Shown piece by piece: positions 1-7,640 of a stretch of 64,000 nucleotides of DNA. The notes under the pieces were generated by a model. The model searched no databases, had not been told where the DNA came from, and worked only from the letters and a program-made list of their open reading frames with translations. Within the stretch, counting starts at the first letter, position 1; each line of letters begins with the position of its first letter. The translations under genes and the position numbers were made by a program. Location: the NCBI RefSeq assembly GCF_014197435.1, contig NZ_JACIFP010000002.1:1-64000 (forward strand), written 5' to 3'. The DNA is from Gordonia humi (GTDB taxonomy: Bacteria > Actinomycetota > Actinomycetes > Mycobacteriales > Mycobacteriaceae).

Positions 1-1
1 T

Positions 2-118
2 GAAACGCAGGTGAGGACCATTCTCACCCTTGCCGATAACAATTCGGGGCTGCTTGCTCTCCGTCGGACTGGACACCTCGACGACAAGGCGATCGCTGCG
101 CTGCAATCCCTTGGCTGA
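2..118 (+). CDS. 3' end of an unidentified gene (partial, enters from left edge)
   Basis: An open frame runs in from the left edge and ends with TGA at 116-118, giving about 38 residues ending in AALQSLG. The next gene can start at TTG 111 and overlap this stop by 8 nt, as expected for translational coupling. Genes directly upstream of ImmA-type peptidases are usually XRE-family repressors, so this may be the end of one, but nothing in the visible piece proves it. Confidence 0.45.
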   Translation, partial: ETQVRTILTLADNNSGLLALRRTGHLDDKAIAALQSLG

Positions 119-656
119 CCGCGACTACGCCATTGCGAAGAAGCTCGTTGATGGTCTTCCTATGCACCGCCCGTGGTCGATCACTGCGCTGATCGCTCAG
201 CTTTCCCTCGACAACGACCGTCCCATCGTGGTGGCGCCACTGCCTGACGATCTAGCTCCGTACTGCACTGCAGCATGGCTGGGAGAAGACGCCCTCGACC
301 GGATCTACGTTAGCGATCGACTCACCGAGGTGCAGAGAGAAGTCGCGATCGCGCACGAACTGGGCCACATTCTCCTCGCACACGAGCTATCTCACGCCGA
401 TCGCACCAGCTACTTACAGCAGATGTTTCCAGCGATTCCAGAGAGGTTCCTCGCAGCCATCTTCGGAACACCCTGCACGCCTCTCACCCGGTCGAACTAC
501 GACCATCCCTACGAGCGGCAGGCCGAATGGTTCGCTCGACTGCTCATCTCTAGAGCTGACGAGTACCGATCTAACCTTCTCCCAGACGGCCGGAAAGCTA
601 CCCTCAGGCAACAACGCATCCTCGACCGCGCCGCCACAGTCTTCGGCTGGCCGTGA
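111..656 (+). CDS. ImmA/IrrE-like metallopeptidase
   Basis: The predicted 181-residue protein has a zinc-binding HELGH motif at about residues 82-86, and a downstream helix (ERQAEWFARLL, about residue 155) could supply the third ligand. This is the DUF955/ImmA-IrrE pattern, a family of small cytosolic peptidases that usually cleave or inactivate a partner XRE repressor. The frame is open from a TTG at 30, but TTG 111 is preferred because it overlaps the stop of the upstream gene; ATG 162 is another possible start. A membrane protein gene follows after one base. The partner and substrate are not visible, so the role as an anti-repressor is inferred from the family. Confidence 0.75.
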   Translation: MADRDYAIAKKLVDGLPMHRPWSITALIAQLSLDNDRPIVVAPLPDDLAPYCTAAWLGEDALDRIYVSDRLTEVQREVAIAHELGHILLAHELSHADRTSYLQQMFPAIPERFLAAIFGTPCTPLTRSNYDHPYERQAEWFARLLISRADEYRSNLLPDGRKATLRQQRILDRAATVFGWP

Positions 657-657
657 C

Positions 658-1608
658 ATGGGAACCATCCTCACTGTCGTTTTGTGCGGTGGACTTCTCA
701 CAATCGGCATCTGGCGACTGCTGCACATCCCCTCGCGGCCGAGTGTCGCCTGGTGGGCCTACACGCAGACGTTTCTTTTTGCAGCGCTCGCCAAACTCGC
801 CCGGACGCCGAATCTTGCCGACCGCTGGGCTGAACCCGCTCTCTACAAACTCACTCACGTGCACAACGTGATGACACTTGTCGGGATGACGCTCGGCGCG
901 CTCGTCGCAGTGCCGGCGGTCCTGGTCATGCTTGATCTCACCGGTCGACGCTCATCGCTCCGATTAGCCGCCGCGATCCAAGCCGTCATCGCCGCAGCCA
1001 TGATCATTTCATTCGCCGCCTCCGCGATCCCTCAAAGCCCCGCTAGCAGCTACATCACGGCCACGGTGCCCATGCCCTGGGACGCGGCGACCTGGTCCTA
1101 CTGGGCGGTCTTCCTTGGATCGATCGGTGCAGCTGGACTTGTGAACCTTATCCTTGCGGTGCAAGCCTTCATCGTCGTCCGGCGAGGAAGCTTCGCCGTC
1201 GCGCTTCTGGGTTGGGCCATCACGGCTGGTGCGGCGTGCCTCTATATCGCCAACAAGATCGTCAATCTTGCCGTGCAGCAGGTCCAGGGCGACCAGCCCG
1301 ATGAGAGCTGGTACCTGCACAACGTGTCGACCATCTCCCTTACCCTGCTTCTGCTCGTCGTCGGGTCATTCGGAATCACGTTGTCCATCTACCCCTTGCA
1401 TCGCTTGCCGACCCGGTGGCGCCGGTACCGCCTTCTCCGCAAGCGCACCGACGAGTGGAAGGCCGCTCGCTCAGCTCGACCCGACGCTGTCCTTCCGAAC
1501 CTTCCAGTGCCCGACGGCCGTCGCCGACATCTGTGGTCAGCCGCCCGCAACCCGATCGCCGCCTACAGCCTCCAAGTCGAACTCGCGGACACTAACAACG
1601 CGTGCTGA
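658..1608 (+). CDS. Multipass membrane protein, MAB_1171c-like
   Basis: The 316-residue protein has about seven hydrophobic segments (around residues 1-20, 65-90, 100-125, 145-175, 180-205, 225-250) and a basic C-terminal tail, so it should lie in the cytoplasmic membrane. It starts one base after the peptidase stop and is probably cotranscribed. Its make-up resembles the actinobacterial MAB_1171c family of putative transporters, which often sit beside XRE/ImmA pairs; this match is from memory of the family. The last 17 nt overlap the convergent methyltransferase gene. Substrate unknown. Confidence 0.6.
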   Translation: MGTILTVVLCGGLLTIGIWRLLHIPSRPSVAWWAYTQTFLFAALAKLARTPNLADRWAEPALYKLTHVHNVMTLVGMTLGALVAVPAVLVMLDLTGRRSSLRLAAAIQAVIAAAMIISFAASAIPQSPASSYITATVPMPWDAATWSYWAVFLGSIGAAGLVNLILAVQAFIVVRRGSFAVALLGWAITAGAACLYIANKIVNLAVQQVQGDQPDESWYLHNVSTISLTLLLLVVGSFGITLSIYPLHRLPTRWRRYRLLRKRTDEWKAARSARPDAVLPNLPVPDGRRRHLWSAARNPIAAYSLQVELADTNNAC

Positions 1609-2425
1609 TCAACCACGTGTACTCCGTGCCAGGCTTCTCCGCAGTCGAGTACACGACCCTTCTGCCGAGCTCCTGACCGACGTCCCCGATGGTGCGGGCC
1701 GAGACGATCTCCCACCCGTGACTCTGCGCCCACGAGGATGGATCGACTACCACCGAAGCGAACCCCCGACCGGAGTGCTCCTGCGCCTCCGTCGACATCT
1801 CGCGCGTCTGAGCTTCGTCCAACGAGCCCTGCCCGAAGTGCGCAGCCAGGAATCGGGAACCCGGCGCAGACATCGACCGCGCCGCCGTCAGCACACGGGA
1901 CGCTTCGTCGTCGGTCAGGTAGAACATTCCTTCTGCCACCCAGCAAGTGGGCACAGTCGCGTCGTAGCCTCCGGCTGCCAGCGCCGCTGGCCACTCGTCG
2001 TCTATTCCGACCTCTACCTGCGACCACTCCCCCACCGGGGACCTTCCAGTGGCCGCGATAGCGTCCCGCTTGAACGCTGCGAGCGCCGAGGACTCGACCT
2101 CGAAGAACTTTGTCCCCGGTGTCGCCAACCTGAAGGCGCGGGAGTCGAGCCCCGATCCAAGGATCACGACCTGAACACAGCCAGCAGCAATCGCCGCTCG
2201 CACTTCACGATCCAGCCACCACGTGCGGATCACATTCGACTCAAACAGCCGCTGGCCTGTCATAGCCGATACCGACACCATCCCGTAGTCCAGTCCCGAT
2301 GCATCGACAAAACTCTGAGCGAGCGGGTCAACGATCAGGGGCTGTGGCCGATCCGTCTCCAACGCTCGCATCTTCGCCGTGAACACCGCCGTCGTACCGG
2401 GACCTGACACACGTTCGTCTGCCAT
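1592..2425 (-). CDS. Class I SAM-dependent methyltransferase (LCMT/TIGR00027 type)
   Basis: The 277-residue protein has the signature of the actinobacterial leucine-carboxyl-methyltransferase-like family: an N-terminal RTWWLDREV segment, SAM-binding motif I VVILGSGLDSRAFRL near residue 90, FEVESS (acidic residue for the ribose hydroxyls), and WVAEGMFYL near residue 165. Mycobacteriales carry many such paralogs, mostly without known substrates. The gene converges on the membrane protein gene and overlaps it by 17 nt. A GGAGGA-like ribosome site precedes the ATG. A distant paralog lies at 29273-30112. Confidence 0.85.
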   Translation of the reverse strand: MADERVSGPGTTAVFTAKMRALETDRPQPLIVDPLAQSFVDASGLDYGMVSVSAMTGQRLFESNVIRTWWLDREVRAAIAAGCVQVVILGSGLDSRAFRLATPGTKFFEVESSALAAFKRDAIAATGRSPVGEWSQVEVGIDDEWPAALAAGGYDATVPTCWVAEGMFYLTDDEASRVLTAARSMSAPGSRFLAAHFGQGSLDEAQTREMSTEAQEHSGRGFASVVVDPSSWAQSHGWEIVSARTIGDVGQELGRRVVYSTAEKPGTEYTWLISTRC

Positions 2426-2555
2426 TTCTTCCTCCTTGAGGTTCCTTTATGATGCCCTTGTGATGATCGAACGGGCGAATCCGTCCACATTATGTATCGA
2501 GGTTTCGGCGTGTCGCTCCGACGATCTTCCATTTCTGCCAGCAATAATTGCACGC

Positions 2556-2759
2556 ATGGCTGGCAGACCAAAGAAACACCAAGACGGACTCGTCCGCCGC
2601 AACATGTGGGTCGACCCCGACGTTGAAGCGGCGTTCAAACGTGGGGCACAGAAGCACGGACTCACGCTCGTCGACTACTTCGCCGCCCTAGTTCTCCAAG
2701 CGGAGAGCCAGCCCATAACCCCTGCACAGGAGGTGCTGCCCCTGCGCCTCACCGGATAG
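2556..2759 (+). CDS. Small basic protein, possible ribbon-helix-helix regulator
   Basis: A 67-residue protein starting MAGRPKKHQD. It has an AT-hook-like GRPKK start, a strand-like LVRRNMWVD, and two predicted helices (PDVEAAFKRGAQKHG and TLVDYFAALVL), a layout compatible with a ribbon-helix-helix DNA-binding fold. The frame is open further upstream, but the upstream residues look non-coding and ATG 2556 is the first sensible start. It lies just before the replication region and could regulate it. Function is inferred only. Confidence 0.45.
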   Translation: MAGRPKKHQDGLVRRNMWVDPDVEAAFKRGAQKHGLTLVDYFAALVLQAESQPITPAQEVLPLRLTG

Positions 2760-2874
2760 TTCTGCCGCGGGTGAGGGCCCAACACCTCCCGAACCTGCCG
2801 TTACGGCGCGCCAGAAGGTTGACAAGTGGCGCGAGAAAAACTGAAGAGCACTGCGGAGACTTCGGGACAAAGGA

Positions 2875-2906
2875 AAAGGCCCCCTAGCGACAACTAGAGG
2901 GCCTTT
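2875..2906. terminator. Hairpin upstream of rep
   Basis: Two 13-base arms, 2875-2887 and 2894-2906, pair with a single mismatch around a 6-base loop. The right arm ends in TTT. This can end transcription from the small gene at 2556-2759, or could be part of the rep control region. No clear iterons were seen in 2760-2984. Confidence 0.5.
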
Positions 2907-2984
2907 CTGAAGTTCTCGGATTCCAGGGCACCACCCCTGAGTCCCAGCCCCGAATAAATCGCAGCTACCCGAAAGGGACTTGAC

Positions 2985-4334
2985 TTGACGGTCTGGTCTC
3001 AGGGTAGCGCGCACCCTGAATCACTTGCAAGCACCGATCGCATCGGTGCACATTGCGTGTCGTCGACGGCGCGCTCGACCCTTGTGGTCGACGTCGACAC
3101 CACCACTCCCCTACCCCGCCCTATGCCGGTGTCGGGGCCTCGCTCGGCTGCCCTCTACGCGCGTGCGTGCGGCACCCGCCTCTACCGCGGGTCCTCGCCG
3201 CTCCTCCGCCGCCGCGGGCAGATACGCACCGGGCCGTACCTGCTGCGCTCACTCGGCATCCACCGACCCTCGACGCTCGCACTCCCCCCAGACGCACACC
3301 AAGGCATCGCGTGCTGGACCACCGACATCGACTGGCTCATGAAAGCCGACATCGCCTACCAACTCCACTACCGGACCGTCCGTCCCCTGGTCTGCGACGT
3401 CCACGGCCGCGGCGGCGTCAGCCGAAAAGCCTTCCGCGCCGTCTGCGCAGCCCGCGCACACTTCGCCGACTGGACCAACGGACGAGGCAGCCGCCCAGCG
3501 GTCGCCACCCTCCAGGCCATCACCGGACTATCCAAAGCCGTCATCCAACGCGCTACCCGCCTCATGCGAGCCCTCGGCCTAGCCACCGAAATCATGCGCG
3601 GCCGCCAACGCACCTACCGCGAACGCATGGCCTCCTGGCGCGTCCGCGACAAAGGTCGCGGATGGGCGTCAGTGTGGGCGCTGCACCCGCCCCGTAATCC
3701 ACAGGTCAACCAGCTCAAAGAACGCCTCGATCCCCGCCCGAACAAGTCGGTGACACCCCATCCCCGAAGGGGTCCCTTTAGGGCCCTATCTCACGAAAGA
3801 TTTCACTCACTAGAGCACGACACAGGCTCCGCCTGTGAAGAAAAGCGCCGCGCTCCGCGCGACAGCACCGACGAAAGGGCTGGGTCGAAGCGGAAACATC
3901 GTGCAGTCGATCCACAAGCGGTCAAACTCGCCGCTCACTGGCTCTCAGACCCACAAACACCGCGCTGGGCACACCGACACTCGGCCAAAGGCTGGGCACC
4001 ACTGCTGACCGCACCAGCAGCCCACAACTGGGTATCAGCCGACATCAACCAACTCATCCGCGACTACCGAGGCATCACCGGACACTGGATCGCCACCGAC
4101 CCACACCACCCCATCAAACTCCTCGCCGGCATCCTCAAATGGCACGGTAAGGACAACCTCGACGACCGACCCGCAGCCGCCATCCTCGCCCAAGAGGCTG
4201 AAGCCGCCGCGCGGCGCCGAGCAATCAACGAGTGCGACCGCTGTAGCGAGTATGGCTGGGAGCTGGATCCGACATCCGGACTCGAACGCGAACCGGTCGC
4301 CCGATGCTCACACATTCACCACATTCACGCGTAG
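2985..4334 (+). CDS. Putative plasmid replication initiator (Rep)
   Basis: The 449-residue protein contains a winged-helix-like segment (about residues 155-205, GRGSRPAVATLQAITGLS followed by a basic helix), a low-complexity linker near residues 245-300, and a C-terminal part ending in a Cys/His cluster (CDRCSEYGW ... CSHIHHIHA). This make-up resembles Rep proteins of actinobacterial plasmids, and the gene lies directly upstream of parAB with a parS-like site 3 nt after its stop. TTG 2985 has a GAAAGGG ribosome site 7 nt upstream; ATG 3123 is an alternative start because the first 46 residues look unconserved. The initiator role rests mainly on context. Confidence 0.55.
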   Translation: MTVWSQGSAHPESLASTDRIGAHCVSSTARSTLVVDVDTTTPLPRPMPVSGPRSAALYARACGTRLYRGSSPLLRRRGQIRTGPYLLRSLGIHRPSTLALPPDAHQGIACWTTDIDWLMKADIAYQLHYRTVRPLVCDVHGRGGVSRKAFRAVCAARAHFADWTNGRGSRPAVATLQAITGLSKAVIQRATRLMRALGLATEIMRGRQRTYRERMASWRVRDKGRGWASVWALHPPRNPQVNQLKERLDPRPNKSVTPHPRRGPFRALSHERFHSLEHDTGSACEEKRRAPRDSTDERAGSKRKHRAVDPQAVKLAAHWLSDPQTPRWAHRHSAKGWAPLLTAPAAHNWVSADINQLIRDYRGITGHWIATDPHHPIKLLAGILKWHGKDNLDDRPAAAILAQEAEAAARRRAINECDRCSEYGWELDPTSGLEREPVARCSHIHHIHA

Positions 4335-4337
4335 TGG

Positions 4338-4354
4338 TTTCTCCGCGGAAAAAT
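4338..4354. promoter_or_regulatory. parS-like palindrome 1
   Basis: TTTCTCCGCGGAAAAAT, one of four copies of an A/T-flanked CCGCGG palindrome bracketing parAB. One mismatch in the left arm. It lies directly after the rep stop codon. A weaker CCGCGG at 4374-4379 lacks the A/T arms. Confidence 0.5.
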
Positions 4355-4414
4355 TGTGAACTCACACTTCGTCCCGCGGAGACTTGCCTACCCATCGCTA
4401 TCCACGGAACCTCT

Positions 4415-4594
4415 CTAATAGGGCGTTCGATCCTCGATCCAGGCGGCAATGACATCTTGCCGGTACCCCTTGGCGTTGCCGACCGTCACTGCGTGAGGAG
4501 GAAGGATGCCGCGCCGCGCATAGCTGCGCACCGTATTGACAGACAGGTTCGCGCGCTCGGCTATCTCTGCGATAGACAAGTAGTGCTCGGCCAT
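4415..4594 (-). CDS. Small HTH DNA-binding protein (MerR/excisionase-like)
   Basis: A 59-residue frame running against rep and parA. The N-terminus reads MAEHYLSIAEIAERANLSV followed by NTVRSYARRGILPP, a classical MerR/AlpA-type helix-turn-helix in which the first helix pair is followed by the R-R-G-x-L wing. It ends ...YRQDVIAAWIEDRTPY. It is flanked by parS-like sites (4338 and 4616); the latter lies 21 bp upstream of its ATG and overlaps its probable promoter. It may control rep/par expression or copy number; this is inferred from position. Confidence 0.65.
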   Translation of the reverse strand: MAEHYLSIAEIAERANLSVNTVRSYARRGILPPHAVTVGNAKGYRQDVIAAWIEDRTPY

Positions 4595-4615
4595 ACACGG
4601 AACGATACTGGTCTA

Positions 4616-4631
4616 TTTTTCCACGGAAAAA
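4616..4631. promoter_or_regulatory. parS-like palindrome 2
   Basis: TTTTTCCACGGAAAAA: the same palindrome as at 4718-4733 with one central change (A for G). It lies between the divergent small HTH gene and parA. Confidence 0.55.
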
Positions 4632-4717
4632 TGGGCGTGCCGCCTCGACCGGACGCAGTGGGTGTAGTAGCGTTATCGACAAGCGCACAGCAAACAGTGC
4701 ATCTCGCTCAGTCCGTG

Positions 4718-4733
4718 TTTTTCCGCGGAAAAA
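4718..4733. promoter_or_regulatory. parS-like palindrome 3 (perfect)
   Basis: TTTTTCCGCGGAAAAA is a perfect 16-bp palindrome 45 bp upstream of the parA ATG. With the sites at 4338, 4616 and 6363 it forms a cluster around parAB, as expected for ParB-binding centromere sites or for ParA/ParB autoregulation operators. Confidence 0.65.
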
Positions 4734-4778
4734 TCCCGAAGTAGCCGCGCACGCGGCGAAGCATACGGAGGAATATCC

Positions 4779-5468
4779 ATGGCAACTCATATCGTCCTGA
4801 ATCAGAAGGGTGGCGTCGGCAAATCGACGATCACCATGAACCTGGCGGCGGTCAAGAACGATGCCCTCGCGTCACCTACTGATGATGTCCCGCCCGTCCT
4901 CGCGGTATCAATCGACCCTCAAGGTTCTGCTGTCTGGTGGGCTGACCGCGCCGAGGACCTTCCGTTCATGGTCGCCGACGCCGCCACCGAAGGCGAGATC
5001 AGCCGCGCCGTCAATATTCCCGGCGTCCGCCATGTCTATGTCGACACCCCAGGATGGATAGGGGACCACCCGGGGTCCTCCGAGAACGGCCTCGGTGGTC
5101 TGCTCCTCAGTGAAGCCCTCGACGTATCAGACCTCGTGATCATCCCCATTCCTCCTGAACCGCTCGCATTCCAGCCGACAGTCAGGACAATCCGCGAGGT
5201 CGTCGAACCCAGGGGACTGCCCTTCATCTTGGTCATCAACAACTGGGACCCACGTGACGGGGATGTGGATCTGACCCAGACCCAGGGCTTCATTCGGGAA
5301 ATGGGGTGGGGGACTAACCTTGCGAACACAGTCATCCGTCGCTACAAGGTCCACACTCGCGCTGCCGCCCAAGGCGTGGTCGTTACCGAGTACGACGCCA
5401 ATCGCGCATCCCTACAGGCACGGCAGGACTTCCACAAGCTCACCGACGAGATCTCAGAGCGGGTGTAA
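4779..5468 (+). CDS. parA: ParA-family partition ATPase
   Basis: The 229-residue protein has the deviant Walker A box KGGVGKST at residues 10-17, a Walker A' segment (SIDPQGSAVWWADR, about residue 45) and a Walker B-like VYVDTPG near residue 87. The short length and lack of an N-terminal HTH fit type Ib plasmid ParA, a cytosolic ATPase that positions plasmid copies on the nucleoid with ParB and a centromere. A CGGAGGA ribosome site precedes the ATG. parB starts 2 nt after the stop, so the two are one operon. Confidence 0.9.
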   Translation: MATHIVLNQKGGVGKSTITMNLAAVKNDALASPTDDVPPVLAVSIDPQGSAVWWADRAEDLPFMVADAATEGEISRAVNIPGVRHVYVDTPGWIGDHPGSSENGLGGLLLSEALDVSDLVIIPIPPEPLAFQPTVRTIREVVEPRGLPFILVINNWDPRDGDVDLTQTQGFIREMGWGTNLANTVIRRYKVHTRAAAQGVVVTEYDANRASLQARQDFHKLTDEISERV

Positions 5469-5470
5469 AT

Positions 5471-6361
5471 ATGGCAACCAAACGAGGAGGACGCGTCGAC
5501 CTCTCAACCCTCGGTTCCTCCGTCTCGTCGGATACCTCGCCTGTCGATCGCCGCCGACCGGTCGAACAGCAATTCCGCGCGAACGTACCGCTGGAGCACC
5601 TCACTCCGAATCCGCGGAACCCGCGCGATACTGTGGGGTCTCTCGACGACCTCGCGTCGATCGCCGAGCGGCAGCTACAACCGGCCACAGTCATCACCAA
5701 AGCTAGATGGCTTGAGCTATGGCCCGAGGATAGAGATGTCATCGGCGAAGCGCGATGGATCGTCGTCAACGGCTGCCGACGCCTCGCAGCTGGTCGCCAA
5801 TACGGTCGAGCCGGTCTCGACGTCGTCGTACAGGACACCCTCGCAACAACGCGCGAGTCGATCATATGGGCAGCGATCGCCGAGAACATCGACCGCCAGA
5901 ACCTCGACGTCGTAGAGGAAGCCAAAGCAGTAGGCCAGCTCGTCGCCGAACTTGGCAGCGCTAACGCCGCCGCAGAACGGCTGGGAAGGTCAGCGACGTG
6001 GATCTCCCAGCGCAAGCGCCTACTCGACCTTCACCCTGACCTCCAAGAAGAAGTACGAGCGGGCGAAATGGCAATCAGGGACGCCCGCGAGATCGGCCGA
6101 CTCCCCATGGCTAGTCAGGTCGAAGCATGGTCCAAAGCCCTTGCCAAACGCGAACAGCAGGGGAGTGGCGAGGGTACCGAAGACCCGGCCGATCGCAAAC
6201 CGGCGTCGAAAGACCCGACGCCAGCCAGTGCCGTCCGCGCACTCAAGCGCCTGCGCGCCGACCCGACGATTCTCGCGTCAGCACTCATCGAAGTACTCGA
6301 CACCGCCCAGATAGACATCATCCTCGAGACCCTCGGCAAGGCGCGACAGGGCGGCCACTAG
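5471..6361 (+). CDS. parB: ParB-family centromere-binding protein
   Basis: The 296-residue protein has an N-terminal ParB/Sulfiredoxin-type domain (PLEHLTPNPRNPR near residue 40; WIVVNGCRRLAAGRQYG near residue 96; AIAENIDRQNLDVVEEA near residue 137) and a central HTH (AAAERLGRSATWISQRKRLL, about residue 165). The C-terminus is a low-complexity linker followed by a helical end, probably the dimerisation part. It is directly downstream of parA, and a parS-like palindrome follows 1 nt after its stop. Confidence 0.9.
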   Translation: MATKRGGRVDLSTLGSSVSSDTSPVDRRRPVEQQFRANVPLEHLTPNPRNPRDTVGSLDDLASIAERQLQPATVITKARWLELWPEDRDVIGEARWIVVNGCRRLAAGRQYGRAGLDVVVQDTLATTRESIIWAAIAENIDRQNLDVVEEAKAVGQLVAELGSANAAAERLGRSATWISQRKRLLDLHPDLQEEVRAGEMAIRDAREIGRLPMASQVEAWSKALAKREQQGSGEGTEDPADRKPASKDPTPASAVRALKRLRADPTILASALIEVLDTAQIDIILETLGKARQGGH

Positions 6362-6362
6362 G

Positions 6363-6379
6363 CTTTTCCGCGGAAAAAA
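6363..6379. promoter_or_regulatory. parS-like palindrome 4
   Basis: CTTTTCCGCGGAAAAAA, core TTTTCCGCGGAAAA, located immediately downstream of parB and just before a LexA box. It is the only member of the cluster on the far side of parAB. Confidence 0.6.
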
Positions 6380-6382
6380 TGA

Positions 6383-6396
6383 CGAACATATGTTCG
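6383..6396. promoter_or_regulatory. LexA (SOS) box
   Basis: CGAACATATGTTCG is a perfect 14-bp palindrome and fits the actinobacterial LexA consensus CGAAC-RNRY-GTTCG exactly. It ends 13 bp before the GTG start of the next gene, so LexA binding there should block transcription of the following two-gene operon and DNA damage should release it. Confidence 0.8.
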
Positions 6397-6409
6397 ATAT
6401 AGTGGGAGT

Positions 6410-6796
6410 GTGAATGAGAAGCAAGGTGGTGGCCCGGTCTGTGACATCTCGTCGCAGACCGGGCCGCCGCTTCGTTTGCGGTGGGAGACCGGAAGCAGGG
6501 TCATCCATCTCTACGGTCCGTCGGAGCCGGTGTCGATCTCTATGCGCTCGATAGACCCTGTTATCGGACAGTCAGACTACAGCTCCTCGCCCACGCATCC
6601 GAGTCTGCGCGTGCGTGCCGCCGGTATCCGCGTCGAACCGGCCGTGGACGGTCATTTGATTGCGGCAGTGCGGCTTTCAGGCGGCCGGTGGAGGGCGATA
6701 GTGCACATCGAGCTACCCAGCGCGAACGGCCGAACCGGGATACAAGTCCCGGTGTGGGTACAGCCAGAAGCTGTCCGCAGAAAGGAGGATCTGTGA
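6410..6796 (+). CDS. Hypothetical protein, first gene of LexA-box operon
   Basis: A 128-residue protein that I do not recognise. It has no signal peptide or membrane segment and is rich in short beta-prone stretches (LRLRWETGSRVIHLYG, AIVHIELPS, TGIQVPVWVQ), suggesting a small beta-rich cytosolic protein. It starts with GTG just behind a LexA box and overlaps the next gene by 4 nt (GTGA), so the two should be cotranscribed and DNA-damage inducible. No motif allows a function to be given. Confidence 0.55.
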   Translation: MNEKQGGGPVCDISSQTGPPLRLRWETGSRVIHLYGPSEPVSISMRSIDPVIGQSDYSSSPTHPSLRVRAAGIRVEPAVDGHLIAAVRLSGGRWRAIVHIELPSANGRTGIQVPVWVQPEAVRRKEDL

Positions 6797-7002
6797 CCGA
6801 AGATGTAGAGACAGCAGGTGGGGGAGTGATCGACCGCAAGTCCAACCGCGGCCGCCGACGGCGCCCGGTGTCGGACTACATCGCGATCGTGCGACCGCCC
6901 GGTGACCCGACCGCGATTCGGGTGTTCGCCCGCGACGAGCTCGACGAGGCACAGCGGTACGCGAGCGCGCACGATACTCAGGTCGAAGACCTACCTGAGT
7001 GA
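6793..7002 (+). CDS. Hypothetical small protein, second gene of LexA-box operon
   Basis: A 69-residue protein starting at a GTG that overlaps the previous stop (GTGA), with a strong AAAGGAGG ribosome site at 6781-6788. It has a basic RGRRRRPVSDYIAIVRPPG segment followed by an acidic C-terminal half (DELDEAQRYASAHDTQVEDLPE). A strong hairpin ends the operon 34 nt after the stop. Not recognised; the coupling to the upstream gene and the LexA box suggests a joint role in an SOS-linked plasmid response. Confidence 0.6.
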   Translation: MTEDVETAGGGVIDRKSNRGRRRRPVSDYIAIVRPPGDPTAIRVFARDELDEAQRYASAHDTQVEDLPE

Positions 7003-7035
7003 GCGCGGTGGTTCTCGACCGCAGGGAACGAAGAA

Positions 7036-7079
7036 GACCTCGGGCATATTCGCAGAGGGGTGCGAGTATGCCCGAGGTC
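7036..7079 (+). terminator. Rho-independent-type terminator
   Basis: Perfect 13-bp arms 7036-7048 (GACCTCGGGCATA) and 7067-7079 enclose a second inner stem (CGCA/TGCG) with a GAGGGG loop, and are followed by ATCGTTTT. It lies right after the LexA-box operon. Confidence 0.8.
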
Positions 7080-7105
7080 ATCGTTTTCGGGATGCTACTG
7101 GGAAA

Positions 7106-7261
7106 CTATGGGCAGTGACCCCATAATCCGAGATCCTTGCCGCGCGCGGTAGCCTCCACGGCTTCGAAACTGTCCCGGTACCGGTAGCTCTGGTTCTGAT
7201 ACGCGTACTGTCGCCCTGCACCGTCTGCGATCAGCTCGTGGTTGATCAGGGGGCTGGTGCA
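7106..7261 (-). pseudogene. Truncated thermonuclease-like (SNase) gene, 3' end only
   Basis: Reading leftward from the ISa boundary, the frame encodes about 48 residues including YQNQSYRYRDSFEAVEATARGKDLGLWGHC before a TAG. This is the typical end of staphylococcal-nuclease-like (thermonuclease) proteins, where the Y-R-Y-R-D-x-F-x-x-x-E-x-x-A-R and G-L-W-G blocks are conserved. The 5' part, with the catalytic Arg and Glu residues, has been removed at the insertion element. The rest is not found elsewhere in the window. Confidence 0.65.
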
Positions 7262-7331
7262 GGGGCTGGTGCACGAGTTGGTGACATCTGATCTGGCTTG
7301 CCCTGCCGGGGCGGCCTGGAAGGATGTTGTT

Positions 7332-7640
7332 GTGCCCAAGCCCTATCCCCAGGAGTTCCGCGACGACGTTGTTCGCGTCGCTCAGAATCGTGAAGACGGT
7401 GTGACGCTCGAGCAGATCGCCGCCGACTTCGGTATCCATCCCATGACGTTGCAGAAGTGGATTCGCAAGGCCGACGTGGAGGCCGGGATCAAGCCCGGCA
7501 CGACCGCCGCGGCATCCCAGGAGCTCCGGGAGGCCAAGCGGCGTGTGCGACTGCTGGAGCAGGAGAACGAGGTCCTGCGCCGCGCTGCTGCCTACCTGTC
7601 CCAGGCGAATCTGCCGGGAAAAGGTGGTACCCGCTCGTGA
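7332..7640 (+). CDS. ISa orfA, HTH/leucine-zipper protein
   Basis: 102 residues starting at GTG 7332 with an AAGGA site upstream. An N-terminal HTH (TLEQIAADFGIHPMTLQKWI) is followed by a heptad-like coiled coil (ELREAKRRVRLLEQENEVLRR), the standard architecture of IS3-family OrfA, which binds the inverted repeats and joins OrfB. It overlaps orfB by 4 nt (GTGA). Confidence 0.9.
   Translation: MPKPYPQEFRDDVVRVAQNREDGVTLEQIAADFGIHPMTLQKWIRKADVEAGIKPGTTAAASQELREAKRRVRLLEQENEVLRRAAAYLSQANLPGKGGTRS

Noticed and set aside
1154..2407. A 417-codon plus-strand frame across the membrane protein and methyltransferase genes
   Set aside because: Arg/Ser/Pro-rich shadow translation; both real genes carry clear family signatures in other frames.
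3760..3860. GC-rich short palindromes inside rep, considered as iterons or an origin
   Set aside because: They lie in the low-complexity linker of the reading frame and are not repeated with regular spacing.
7250..7273. 12-bp tandem GGGGCTGGTGCA considered as a target duplication of ISa
   Set aside because: The second unit is the ISa tip itself and no matching copy exists at the other end, so it is not a target duplication.
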